Below are positions 17,900 through 28,469 of a stretch of 32,285 nt of DNA, one piece after another (positions within the stretch are counted from its first letter, which is position 1; the number at the start of each line of letters is the position of its first letter). Below the pieces are notes generated by a model that saw only the letters and a program-made list of their open reading frames with translations, searched no databases and was not told the DNA's origin. Both the position numbers and the translations under genes were made by a program. The DNA lies in assembly GCA_029298735.1 (NCBI GenBank), contig JANSLP010000355.1, forward strand, positions 1 through 32,285, written 5' to 3'. Source of the stretch: Ophiostoma sp. CBS 140.51 (Eukaryota > Ascomycota > Sordariomycetes > Ophiostomatales > Ophiostomataceae).

Positions 17900-19683
17900 A
17901 TGGCCATCACTGAAGTGCACTCGGATGATCCTTCCGAGGAACGGCCTCCCGTCGTCGACGAGAAGAATGTTGGCTCGTCCTCGACTGACGCTGTTGACGT
18001 TGAACCCGCTCAACCAACCTCCACGGGCTACCACGTCGTCACCCGCTCGGCCAAGAATGAAGACGGCGACGTCTCTGCCGGCCAGATAGGCGATATTGCC
18101 ATTGCTGGCTACGATGCCGCCGTCATGAGCGCACGTGCCAGTCTGAGCGCTGACGAAGAGAATAAGCTTCTTCGGCAAATCGACTGGCGTTTGCTTCCCC
18201 TCTTGTCCGTTATCTACATGGTCAAGACCATTGACGCCGCCAACCTGTCGAATGCCCGCATCATGGACCAGGGCACGCCGCGCAACATTCTGACCGAGCT
18301 CAAGATGACGTCCAACATGTACAACCTGGTCACGACGGCCTACTACATCCCTTACATTTTGGCCGAGACCCCGTCCAACTTGCTGGTCAAGAAATTCAAG
18401 CCGTCGGTCTGGCAGGCACGCATCATGATCTCCTGGGGCATTGTACTTTGCGCCCATGCGGCCGTCACCAACGCCGGCGGACTGTATACCGTGAGAGCTC
18501 TTCTTGGCCTGTTTGAGGCCGGATTATGGCCTGGCCAGCTTCTGCAACTCTGCTACTGGTACCGACCGGACGAGCTGGCACCGCGAATTGTGCTGGTGAC
18601 AGTTCTGGGAAATTTCAGTTCCGTCGTCAGTGGTCTGCTAGCATTTGGCTTCAACGGCGTCACGGCCCGGGGATTGTCCGGGTGGAAGTGGTACGTCAAT
18701 ATGCCAATACGGCACATTCTATGTTGTCTTTGCTATCAATGCAGCCGATCTTCGACTAACATATCTGCAGGCTTATCTTGACCGAGGGTGTCTTTACTAT
18801 CTTGCTTGGCATTTTTACCCTCTTCTTTCTGCCAGACTGTTAGTCTCTCTTCTCTTCACAATCTGAATTGTTTGATACAATAAGGGCTGTTTGCTAATCT
18901 ATCTCCTTTTTGGCAGTCCCCGCAAACGCGAGTTGGCTCTCCGACCGTGAAAAGGCTTTTGTCCAGGCCCGTCTGCCCGTCAATGCACCCCGCGCCCAGG
19001 AAGAGAACTTTAGCTGGCGCCAGTTTATCAACACTCTGAAAGATATTCGGCTTTGGCTCTTCCTTGGCTGCTGGGCATTTTATACAGTGGGCACCACGGG
19101 TCTGACCTTTTACCAGCCCACCGTTATTGCCGGTCTTGGGTTCACGTCCATTGGCCGCGCCCAGCTCCTCAACATCCCGCCCGCGATCTTTTCTTGCTTC
19201 TTGACCATCTCGTTTGGTATCTTTGCCGACACGGGGTACATCCCGCAGCCGTCTATCCCGCTGTTCTTCATGGTCGTCATACTCGCTTGCTATGTCGTCG
19301 AGTACACCTATCCCAACTTGGGCGGCGTCTATGCTGCCACCGTCATTGCTGGCGGCTTTTCGACGGCCTGGTACACCATGATGTGGCCGTGGCGGGTGCA
19401 AACCACCCAGGGTGCCACCGGTTCGGCTCTGGCGATTGCGTTTGCCAACAGCTACGGCCAGATTGGTGGTGCCGTCGGTGCCCAGCTCTTCAACTCGAGA
19501 TTTGCACCCCACTACACAACCTCCTTTGGCATCGCCATGGGCTTTATTGGCATGGCCATTGTCATGAATTTGATTACGTGGTCCTTTACCTGGCGCGTCG
19601 ATGCCGAGACCCGCCGTATCAAGCGGGCTCGCAAGGCAGCTCTCAAGCGCAACGAGGCCATTCTGGATGATGTGCAGATTTAG
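17900..19683 (+). CDS. MFS transporter, DAL5 / anion:cation symporter (ACS) family
   Basis: Exons are 17900-18690, 18771-18838 and 18917-19683, giving 541 residues. Introns of 80 bp (GTACGT, branch CTAAC, CAG) and 78 bp (GTTAGT, branch CTAAT, CAG) keep the frame. The protein has a disordered acidic N-terminus of about 95 residues and then the family opening: DWRLLPLLSVIYMVKTIDAANLSNARI in two overlapping pieces, followed by YNLVTTAYYIPYILAETPSN and RALLGLFEAGLWPGQL. About twelve hydrophobic segments follow, split by a central loop around exon 3's start. Fungal relatives carry allantoate, nicotinate, pantothenate or related organic anions across the plasma membrane; substrate cannot be assigned. 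The usual acidic/basic pair in the first membrane segment is altered (VKTIDAAN). The start at 17900 (CACCATGG) beats an upstream in-frame ATG on context. Confidence 0.9.
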
Positions 19684-20139
19684 AAGCGGTATATGGGTGC
19701 AAATTGGATATGATGTCACGATAGAGTCTGGTGTTGGAATGATGACTTGTTAGGTGATGTGTCGAGCTGATAGGAAACAAGTGTGGTTAGAGTTGATATC
19801 TGAAGAGATGCAAAACCGATACAAAACCACAAATGGAGTGAATTATTTCAAATTGGGTTTTATACCCTACACATATCTTTGTCTCTAGAGCAGTGCCTAC
19901 TGTGGGACAACGGAATGAAGTGTGGTACTTTTGTCTACCGTTGCAGTATGTGGTATGTATTATCACGGAGACGTAACCGCTGCCACATGCATCAGTAATG
20001 GCAATTCAGTTGAATACTTATCTCGTCAATTTAGTTCGCATCACATTATGACACCATCACGGCCTTGTCGTCAACGCATTACATCAGTCTGCAAATAATA
20101 CATCCACAAAGACCAACCAAACACCCCACACCTCACCGC
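19684..20139. other. convergent 3' flanks of MFS and AsaB-like genes
   Basis: 456 bp of AT-leaning sequence between two stop codons. It should hold both polyadenylation regions. I see no gene, repeat or RNA in it. Confidence 0.4.
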
Positions 20140-21051
20140 CTACTCAGTATCATCCGGGTGGAAGACGAGGGCACGCACTTCGATGCTCTGCCGCGGCGGT
20201 GCGCCCGATCCCTCACCAAAGGCCGGATCTTCAAATGCACTGTGCGGCACCCGACGTGCCCGTCCGTCTGTCTTGCTGTCAAAGCACTTGATCAACAACA
20301 CCTCCTCCGGGGCCAGGCCGCTCTTAAAGTACCATTTGTGGGCGCTGTTGTAGCGGACCTGGTATGTCTCGCCCTCACGATCTTTCAGCACGAGACCCGT
20401 AGGCACAAGCTCGTCCTCGGCCACAGAGCTGGCCTCGGCTACAGCCAGCGGGTCCCGCAGAATCGGGTTCTCAATCGGGCGCCACACATTGATGATTTGC
20501 ACACGGCCCTTGAGGAGTGTCTCAACATCCTCGGCTGGCAAGTGGTGCGGCACACGCGACAGTGCAGCTGTGTACGACTGGTCAATGTGGACACGCTGCA
20601 CGGGGCCCCGACGGGCACGGTCCAGGTTCCGGTTGCCGTCAGCCTCGGGCGGGTCGCGACGGATGGTGTGGTCAAAGATCAAGACGCGAGAAGCGCCCGT
20701 CACATCTTTCAGGAGCTTCTCCGTCTCTGGGTAGTACGAGGCGCGGATTTGGGCATCGTCACGGAACTCAGTCTCGGTGACCGGCCGGTCGACAAACTGG
20801 AATCCGTTGCCGTCCAGCGTGTACTTGGCCTCGTCACCCGAGACGTCATGGATGATGGCCGCGTGTGGCTCAACCTCGCGGTAGTATGTCTCAGGACGGT
20901 CATAGTAGGTTGTGTGCGGCGGCGAGCCGTCCGCGTTGGGCTTGTAGTAGTTGAGTGTGGTCTGGACGTGGCGTTTGGTTGAATGAGAAGAGGGAAGCGA
21001 GTCAACGTGTGGCCCTGCCAGCGTGGGCGCTTGAAGGACTGCGGCAGCCAT
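20140..21051 (-). CDS. AsaB / CmcJ-type 2-oxoglutarate-dependent oxygenase-like protein
   Basis: A 303-residue single-exon protein of the fungal GA4-desaturase/CmcJ/AsaB group. Visible features are the H-x-D pair H155/D157 in RVHIDQSY, the block INVWRPIENPILRDPLAV at 187-204, HKWYFKSGLAPEEVLLIK, then VPHSAFEDP with H270 as the likely third iron ligand, and IEVR with R293 as the likely 2-oxoglutarate contact. The N-terminal YYDRPETYYREVEPH segment is also typical. Members are soluble Fe(II) enzymes that hydroxylate, desaturate or methoxylate small molecules, often in secondary-metabolite clusters. No polyketide synthase, NRPS or terpene enzyme is in this window, so a cluster is not supported. 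Four CACGTG sites lie in its upstream region. Confidence 0.88.
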   Translation of the reverse strand: MAAAVLQAPTLAGPHVDSLPSSHSTKRHVQTTLNYYKPNADGSPPHTTYYDRPETYYREVEPHAAIIHDVSGDEAKYTLDGNGFQFVDRPVTETEFRDDAQIRASYYPETEKLLKDVTGASRVLIFDHTIRRDPPEADGNRNLDRARRGPVQRVHIDQSYTAALSRVPHHLPAEDVETLLKGRVQIINVWRPIENPILRDPLAVAEASSVAEDELVPTGLVLKDREGETYQVRYNSAHKWYFKSGLAPEEVLLIKCFDSKTDGRARRVPHSAFEDPAFGEGSGAPPRQSIEVRALVFHPDDTE

Positions 21052-22025
21052 TGTGGGGGGCCGTTCTTAGTTCTTATGAATTTATGGTGAAGAATATGGT
21101 GAAGAATATGACGTGTGTTGTGTGTTATGATGGTGCAGATGAGATTAAAATGGGGAGTAAAGGGTTGCACGTATCCAATGACAAAATGAAACCAGCACCG
21201 TGGGTGTTAATATACTTTTCAAAAACTGCTTCTACACTCACCCCCTCCATTACGTCGATAATACGGAGATTGTTTCTTTATTGTCTCCACGTGGCCCGCC
21301 ATCACACAACTTGAGCACGCCATCTCGACCAACCAAACACGATTCAGGTATTGTTGACAAATGTACTTATACTGACAAATGCACTCATAAAATCATACCC
21401 TTTCTAACATGCAAATAGATTGCGAAAGGCCGGTGCAACACACCTTTCTGTCGTGATCTGCCCGTACGAGGCGACAATGTCGTTTTTTTTCGATCCTGTG
21501 ATATGACGGACATTTTCACGTGTATCTCGATTTGGTGTAGGAAGTAGATCCACTTCCACCCATGTAAATCGTGTCTCGACTTTCAACCACATCGAATCAC
21601 GACATGTGCGTCATGTGGCTGTTGTATTCGTTAAAGTATTTTAATTCATGATCTAGGTTATTCTGTGTCCAACAATACTTTGCACAGCGCAATGGCAAGC
21701 GTAGTCATCAACGTCTATCAACATACACGTGATGACACTGCCACTAGTTCCAACAGACATGTGTGCGCCAAACTTATATACAGCCGTGAAAAATGATTCT
21801 GTTGTGTCATTATTTTGTGGTATCACCAAGAATATAAATCTTCATTGGGGGGAAAGCCTGGATGATAGTTGTGACACGTGGAGATGAAGAGGATGAACAA
21901 ATAGGTTTGAATTGAAGGAAACCGATGTGTTAAGGTCAGGATTCAGATAAAGGAGAAACGAATTTAAACATCGATACTATCTACTACCACAGTGCACTTT
22001 CTATAACACTTCCCGTCGCAGAATT
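21052..22025. promoter_or_regulatory. upstream region of the AsaB-like gene with four CACGTG sites
   Basis: CACGTG occurs at 21288-21293, 21517-21522, 21726-21731 and 21875-21880, that is 237 to 829 bp upstream of the AsaB-like ATG. This hexamer is the core bound by bHLH factors such as Cbf1. The right end of the region is the 3' flank of the permease gene. A short direct repeat of GGTGAAGAATAT lies near 21086-21108. No coding gene is evident. Confidence 0.5.
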
Positions 22026-23729
22026 TCACCGCCCTAGCTCTGTCTTGGGTACTTTAACCAGTCTCGTGATGGCCGTACCGTCATCCAGCTCATCGGCCTC
22101 CTCTTCGATAGTGTATCCGCCCCAAGCCGGCAGCACAACAGCCCAGACCCACCAGAACAGCACGGCTGAGACCAAAATAGAGACACCAACAATGGCGTAT
22201 GTCGCGTAAAATAAACTGCCTGGTGGAGGTGGAGTCCTGGGCGGGAAGAACGGGGCGGTAATGAGAGATAGACTGAGTGCAATCTTGAGCAGGACGGCCG
22301 GAATCCAGACGCGGAAGGGCCGCTTGAGATCTGGTCGAGTGTACCGAAGATACAGTAGGCCGCCGGCAATGGCCATGGACACAATCTGGCCCGGGTAACC
22401 TTCCACCTCCAAGATGAACGAGTATACCTCGGCTGACGGTGGCAAAACAATCACCAAAAATGAGGGGATGTAGTGCAGAATAAACCCGCCAAGAGGCGCA
22501 CCAAAGGGCTTGTTCGAGGCCAGCATTTTCGAGTACGGCAATAACCCCTGGCGGGCAATCTCCTGCTTGACGCGGGCCATGGTGAAGGCGACGACCATGA
22601 CATTACCCGCTGCCGACAGTGCAATAGCCAGAGAGAGCGCAACACCGCCGATGCGTCTTCCAAAAATTGTTTGGAAGAAAAGGGCACCGACAAGTTCGCC
22701 GCTGCCCAAGATCGTCTCGAGTGGGACGACCAAGAAGTATGCCACGTTAATGAGGAGGTACAGCACGCACGACGTGACGAGTGCCGATGCTGTAACCGAC
22801 TTGAGTGTGCGTACAGGGTCTTGCACCTCATTGAGCACGTTGTTAGCGTTTTCGAGACCCGTGTAGGAGTAAAACACCTTGAAAAGGGCGGTCGAGATGG
22901 CGCCCCAGTTCCAGTTCGAGCCAGTCCAGAGACCGGGAAGTGTTGTCGCCGTCGGTACTGTTTCGTGACCCTCCGGCCGGAAGATGACGACAAACAGCCC
23001 CGACAGAATCATGAACACCACCAGCCCAACTTTCAACCAGCCCAAGATATTTTGTATCCTCACACCCGCTGCGCGGAAACAGCTGTGAATAATCGTCACC
23101 ACCGTCAGCAGGCCGACGGCCAGTCCCTTCCGCAGAAACTCGCTTGGTGCATCGATGCCGGCGGCAAACAACACGTATTGCGAGAAGACAACGCAGTTGG
23201 ACGCCGTGAACCCAAGAAAGACGACGACAAAAACGATGAGGATCGACGCAAGGAACCGTGGATGGCGGTACGTGAATTCGAGGTAGACCTTCTCGCCACC
23301 GGATCGTGGCAGCATGCAGCCATACTCGAGCGCGATGCCCAGACCACAGGCTGCAACACCCGCACCAGCTACCCACAGCAAGAGTGCCAGCCCGGGGCTA
23401 CCAACACCTCTCAGAATGGCACCCGGCGTGGCAAAGATGCCGCTGCCAATCACACGGGATATGACCAGGATGTACGCGCTCTGCCAGCTCAGAGTGCGGC
23501 CGAGGGTCGATGTCTCGGGCAGAATATCGTCGTCAAATGTGCGGTAGGGTCGGGCAGAGCGGATGGAGGCAGTTGTTGAAGAGGAAGCAGAGGAAGAGGA
23601 CGCAATAGCAGCTTCGAGGGCAGGTATTTCAGCAGACTTTCGGGGCTCAGCAACGACTCGAGGACTCGGTGCTGCCAGCAGCGGGTAGACCTCAGTGTCG
23701 TCAATGTCGTCGTGTTCGTCGTCGGCCAT
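22026..23729 (-). CDS. amino-acid permease, MUP1-like (high-affinity methionine permease type, LAT/APC)
   Basis: A single exon of 567 residues. A Ser- and Asp-rich cytosolic tail (about 1-80) is followed by roughly twelve membrane segments. The first segment carries VIGSGIFATPGAIL, the substrate-binding glycine motif of APC carriers. EYGCMLPRSGGEKVYLEF and FKVFYSYTGLENANNVLNEVQDPVRTLK are characteristic of the LAT/MUP1 branch, and the acidic C-terminal tail resembles endocytosis-regulated permeases. In yeast Mup1 imports methionine and cysteine at the plasma membrane; the substrate here is inferred only from family. I took the ATG at 23729 (MADDEHDD); an upstream in-frame ATG would add 43 residues, including an implausible extra hydrophobic stretch that more likely is untranslated leader. 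Confidence 0.88.
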   Translation of the reverse strand: MADDEHDDIDDTEVYPLLAAPSPRVVAEPRKSAEIPALEAAIASSSSASSSTTASIRSARPYRTFDDDILPETSTLGRTLSWQSAYILVISRVIGSGIFATPGAILRGVGSPGLALLLWVAGAGVAACGLGIALEYGCMLPRSGGEKVYLEFTYRHPRFLASILIVFVVVFLGFTASNCVVFSQYVLFAAGIDAPSEFLRKGLAVGLLTVVTIIHSCFRAAGVRIQNILGWLKVGLVVFMILSGLFVVIFRPEGHETVPTATTLPGLWTGSNWNWGAISTALFKVFYSYTGLENANNVLNEVQDPVRTLKSVTASALVTSCVLYLLINVAYFLVVPLETILGSGELVGALFFQTIFGRRIGGVALSLAIALSAAGNVMVVAFTMARVKQEIARQGLLPYSKMLASNKPFGAPLGGFILHYIPSFLVIVLPPSAEVYSFILEVEGYPGQIVSMAIAGGLLYLRYTRPDLKRPFRVWIPAVLLKIALSLSLITAPFFPPRTPPPPGSLFYATYAIVGVSILVSAVLFWWVWAVVLPAWGGYTIEEEADELDDGTAITRLVKVPKTELGR

Positions 23730-25563
23730 GGTGGTGGTGGGTGAAAAAATATGTTGAAGGTCGTTTTGAGGAAAACGCAGGGGTAGTGGGAGACAGATAT
23801 ATAAGCAGAGATGAAAGATGACGAGGAACACGTCAAGGTCGTACAGGTCAGTAAACAACTCAGTCTTTTATCTGAACATGTCTGCCGTCACCGCAGGATG
23901 CAGCGGCTGAGACAAGTAATATTTCTTTCTATCTCGTATTTTTCTCCCACTTTTGATTGTTTTCCTATCAGACGGAACGTCGGACAGGCTCATCCACAAA
24001 CGGTCGGTCCTGCATTTTCGGCTGCCTTATGGTTTCACACGTCATTTTTGGTTCTGTGTATCTGGGCCGCTTTTTGTGCAGCGCGTACTTTGTTTTGGAT
24101 TGTTAGCACGTATTCCTGAGAAAAGCGAAAGGATCGAATGGTCGCGCACGCCATCCACGGCAGCGCTGACGAAAATGGTCAGAACGCGGGATTAGGGGTG
24201 CCTTCCATAGGCTACAGAACGGCCAAACAGACCGAGGCACAGCCTAAAACTCCAGAAACCCCCCAATTTATGGTATATCCTGCAAAAAGCACGATGAGAT
24301 CGATGCGGATGTTCTGCTACCTTTGCGCTACCACACGCATACATGGCGAGTCACATTTGTTGCGAAAGTGAGCCGGGTTAACTTGAACACGGCGTACGAA
24401 AGAAATGACTGTCAGGCTCTGTGAGACGGAAGGAAAACGGCGCAGAAAGAGTGACGAGCACCGATTGGGGGTTAATTACATTGGGTGGTGAGATTAAACT
24501 CCGATGGTCTCGGGGTTTAGCGTTGGCCCATTCAGTGCGGGCCGCTCCCGGCTGGTTCCTTCACTTCGAACAAGGAAAGAGACAAAACAAAGACAAGTGC
24601 GAGTCATCGTCGAGGAGCATACGCTGTCAACTTTGATCATGGAGGTCTACGAACAATACAAATCGTGTCGTTTTTCTGTTCGTTCCTTACTATTCACTTT
24701 TTATCAATTATTGAAGTTAATAAAAAAGGGGTTTTTTTTTCAACTAGTCAAGTTGAATCAAAATAAAATAAATAATTCATTGTCCAAACAGACAGCAAAA
24801 CTACAATTTCTTGCTCTTTTGCGCTCGCCGGTTCTCCATTCATGTTAGTTAACTACTACACCAGCCCTAAAGCTACGGACTACTGCGTACATAGATACAG
24901 TTTCGTGAGTAAGCACATGTACATTGTCTAGCCCTAGAATTAGATCACCTAGAAGGCCACCAGAAGGCAATCCGTGATCCAACCACGTGGCGGGCTAAAC
25001 ATGACATGTTGAAATTCTAGAAAAAACACTACGTGCATCAGTATACACTTTTGCTCTGAAACTAAAAACGGCTGCTCTCTCTCGCTTTGCGCCTTTGTAT
25101 TCCTGCACCCTTGCTTAGATGCTTTCTTGGATAGAGGCGAGATGCCATCGTCATCAACGATGCCAGAACAACACACAGGACAGGGCTGATATAATCTCGT
25201 CTCCTATCTTAATAAACCAACGGTACCAACAGCTGTGGGTGTGTAAATGTTTTTAAATGTGTGCATGATATTACTCAGTAGACTTTTGGTGGCCAAAATT
25301 CTGGACGTTATGAGGCTATGGATAGCAGAATATAAGTGTTTGACAGTTGGCATAAGTTGCCCTCATCTCAACCCAGGCAAGATTTTTCTTTCCCTTCTTT
25401 TCATTCTTTTATTTTACGGTTTATACATTGTTCACGATACTCGTTTCTAACATCACGAAAAACGCGATCCAAACTCTCCACCACCCCATAAACTACAATT
25501 CTGTATTTCGACCATACACCTATAAATACGACAAGTCCCCTCCCCCTACAAACAGTCGGATTC
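23730..25563. other. 1.8-kb intergenic region between divergent genes
   Basis: The left part is the promoter of the permease gene and the right part that of the 2EXR gene. The middle (about 24640-24800) is strongly AT-rich with T and A runs. One CACGTG lies at 24984-24989. TATAAATA at 25521-25528 is the best TATA candidate for the 2EXR gene. Short open frames lack motifs, and I find no tRNA-like A and B boxes. Confidence 0.45.
25521..25528 (+). promoter_or_regulatory. TATA box candidate for the 2EXR gene
   Basis: TATAAATA lies 36 bp before the first in-frame ATG (25564) and 120 bp before the next one (25648). A start of transcription about 30 bp downstream would leave a leader of only about 10 nt for the first ATG, so the second ATG deserves consideration. 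Confidence 0.4.
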
Positions 25564-26991
25564 ATGGATAATTGGCCACCGCCAAAGACCAGCATCAACC
25601 ATGACCTGTTTCCAACAATATTATTTCGAGCCTCCCTCCCCAACAAGATGCGGACTGAATATGTCTGGGGCGAGCTCTACACAGCTCAGAGGGAAGTTAT
25701 GGCCCTGGAAGGAGCCTTTCACAACCTCATCGTCGCCGCCCGCAACGCCGACCGCCCGATCATGGACGAGACCTGGATGGATGTCCGGTTCCTCTTCTAC
25801 CCCGTCTACCGGTCCATCAGCAATGTGCAGCGCTCATGTGTTGCCCATGCCGAACTATGCCGGCGAGTCAACAGAGACAAGCAAAGGCGACAAAATGAAT
25901 GGTCAGAGGCGCGAGCCGCCGCCACGCGGAGTCTGGCCGCTCCTGCTGCTGATGGTGGTGCCGCTGGTGTCGATGTTGAGAGTGGCGCGGACAATGGGAC
26001 CGCTGGGACGGATGGGTCGGATGCGCATCCCGTCGAGTCGGGGCTGGCAGGGCCGGCAGTTCTAGAGGAGGAGGAGCCCTGCTCCTATTCTCATTATGTC
26101 GCCGAGAGAGAATTCTATAGTCTCTACAGTAACGCCGACAACATTGGCAACTACTACCCCGACACCTTGCACACCATGAAGGCCCGCGCCGAATCTAAAG
26201 TCGGTTGCAAGAATGCACCTCAAAAACTGTTCCCCCAGTTTTCAAATTTACCCGGGGAGCTTCAGCTTATGATCTGGGAGCGGGCCGTGGATCCACCGCC
26301 GTGTAGCCATATTCTCAGCACGATCGAGCTGCCCCGGACGGACGAAGATGTCGCCGAGGCTCTAGAGTTTTTCCCTGATGCGGGATTGTGGAAAGCCTGC
26401 CCAGACTCTCTAAAAACGGTTCTACGGGCCCACAACAAGCAGAAGACGCGCTACGCCATTGCCGACGAAAACGGCAACCTACCTGAGTGCCATGGCCACA
26501 TTTTCAACTTTGGTGTCACATGGAAGGAGCGGGAGACAGAGATTCTGTTTGAACGATATTCCCGGCTACCGCAGAGCATCACACAGATCCAAGAGGAGCT
26601 GGAAGACGTGGAAAACAAGTTGATAGAGCTACTGCGTTGGACCAAGGTGGCTGTGGCTAAATCACGGGAGGTGCTGCTGTCGGCTGTGCCTGACGAGGAC
26701 GATTTTTTGGCTTATTTCGGCCCAATCCTACACCCCGAGTGGAAGGCACACCACAGTGTTCCGTTGCTAAGAGTGATGAGAACGACTGTCAACATGTGCA
26801 ACGAAGCACCAGAGGCACCAACACACAGCGAAGACGTGATACGCAAATTTGATGAAGATTTTGGTGGTCCTGCCGACACGATTCTGCTCGAACGCCAAAT
26901 TGTTGAGGACCAAGTTATTTTTGACCCTCCACCAGAGATCTGGAACGACACCGATCCAGATATGGTACCAGAGTCAGTGTCTGGGTGGTAA
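25564..26991 (+). CDS. 2EXR-domain protein of unknown function
   Basis: A single exon of 475 residues. The fungal 2EXR signature begins near residue 223: LFPQFSNLPGELQLMIWERA, an F-box-like opening widespread in filamentous ascomycetes and of unknown role. Residues 1-110 look helical, 120-165 are an Ala/Gly/Asp-rich linker, and 345-375 (SITQIQEELEDVENKLIELL) could form a short coiled coil. No signal peptide or membrane segment is present. An alternative start at 25648 (MRTEYVWGEL) has a better context (A at -3) and would remove 28 residues. The family often varies strongly between strains, but nothing here shows truncation. Confidence 0.8.
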   Translation: MDNWPPPKTSINHDLFPTILFRASLPNKMRTEYVWGELYTAQREVMALEGAFHNLIVAARNADRPIMDETWMDVRFLFYPVYRSISNVQRSCVAHAELCRRVNRDKQRRQNEWSEARAAATRSLAAPAADGGAAGVDVESGADNGTAGTDGSDAHPVESGLAGPAVLEEEEPCSYSHYVAEREFYSLYSNADNIGNYYPDTLHTMKARAESKVGCKNAPQKLFPQFSNLPGELQLMIWERAVDPPPCSHILSTIELPRTDEDVAEALEFFPDAGLWKACPDSLKTVLRAHNKQKTRYAIADENGNLPECHGHIFNFGVTWKERETEILFERYSRLPQSITQIQEELEDVENKLIELLRWTKVAVAKSREVLLSAVPDEDDFLAYFGPILHPEWKAHHSVPLLRVMRTTVNMCNEAPEAPTHSEDVIRKFDEDFGGPADTILLERQIVEDQVIFDPPPEIWNDTDPDMVPESVSGW

Positions 26992-28469
26992 GTTTTGGTG
27001 ACGGCTGCTACTTTATGATATTTTAGTCTAAATGGAGGATTGTTGCTTTGATCGATGCGTTGATTTAGGATTTTAATGAGTTGGGTGGCATTGTTCTGAC
27101 AAAGGAGAAAAAGGATCTGATTTTAAATAGCAAACCTTTGGAGGTGATGTTTAAGTTGTTGTATTTTGTTTTCCTGCATATTCTGCGGGTTTGACATTAT
27201 GCACATAAATAAAACATTGGCTGGGCATTGGGCCTTTTCTCTTGATTTTTATTGGGCATCGACTTGTTCTTCTATATAAGACGTAGAGTTGATGTTGGTC
27301 ACTCCCATGTGATTTAGGGGGCACCGGCGCCACATACAATAAAGCGCGATGTGGTGTCTGTCTCGCCTAATTTATATTTCGTTTTCCTTTTTCCGTCCTC
27401 TTCACCGACTTTCTCTATTTTGCTCCTTGTTGGCTACACGCTTTCAATGTGCTGTTAACCAGCTTGCTTCTGCCATGCACAATGTCCCGTGCGCTTTTTC
27501 TTTTCTCCTTTTCTGTCGATTTGTCTTTCCGACTTTTCTTTTCTCATATGCCCGTTTTTCCACCTCCTTAATTTTTTCCTCTTTCCTCTCCCTCGTCAAT
27601 ATATTGACGGGTCCTGTAGAGACCCAAAACCTAAAAGAGGGAGACTGGCACGCGACTCCATGCAGGAAGAGACAGAAAAGTTCTAGACCAAGAGACCATT
27701 GATCCACTGTAAAAAGGAGACTGGCCAGACCGTAGGGCGGCGCTATCCGTTCAGCTGGCACCTAGGGCCTGACGCTAGACGCCTTCGGTACTTGGGTTTA
27801 TTGAAACGCTGCTCCACACCAGCCGTGTGGTCTGGCTCAGCCCATACGTCGTAGCGAATCTCCTTGCATTCAGCTGGGGCCAGATCTGTACATATTGTTC
27901 ACATGGAGCTTTGTACATGTACAGCTGTTTTCCCTCTTTCCGTCTCATCTAGTGCATTTTCCAGCCCTATCAACTAAGGCCGTTATGCTTAGCAATTTCT
28001 CGGTTTGCTTGTCTGGGTTGCTTGTTTTTCTTCGTCCCTTGTCGTTCGTCCCGTCAAATTCGTCTTCTCGTCTCCCATTTCTCTCTTGGTGACGTCCCCA
28101 CCAATACATCCCCACAGCCAGTGCCGAAGCGGGACAGCGCATGGGTGCATATTTATTCAACATTTGGTCAACATCTTGTATCCTATTCCGGTGACGCTTT
28201 GTCCGTATACGATGACGGCGTGCAAAAGCGTGCAAATTTGAATAATTGTGTTGCCACAAGCATGTGCTTCGTAGGGTTTAGCTGCGTCGATGTGTCGATT
28301 TGTCGTTGCATCGGGATGTAGATAAATCATCGTCAGCCCCCAACAATACCGTTTCGATGTTTTCTATAACCCCATGTCTTCATCTTATGTCCATACCTTT
28401 GATTCCATCTGATTTTCATCCAAAAAAAAAACTCACACGCAAGCATAGCAACCCATCAATACTACCACT
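26992..28469. other. 1.5-kb intergenic region without a recognised gene
   Basis: The region contains an isolated TATATAAG at 27273-27280 on the plus strand. A pyrimidine-rich block follows (about 27370-27600), whose 117-codon open frame is a Phe/Ser/Leu-rich low-complexity sequence I do not accept as a gene. CGTCAATATATTGACG at 27594-27609 is a perfect 16-bp palindrome. The right end should be the promoter of the bestrophin gene, with an A run just before the leader. Confidence 0.45.

Noticed and set aside
27349..27702. 117-codon plus-strand frame downstream of an orphan TATA box
   Set aside because: A pyrimidine-rich tract gives a Phe/Ser/Leu-rich product without domain features; composition, not selection, explains it.
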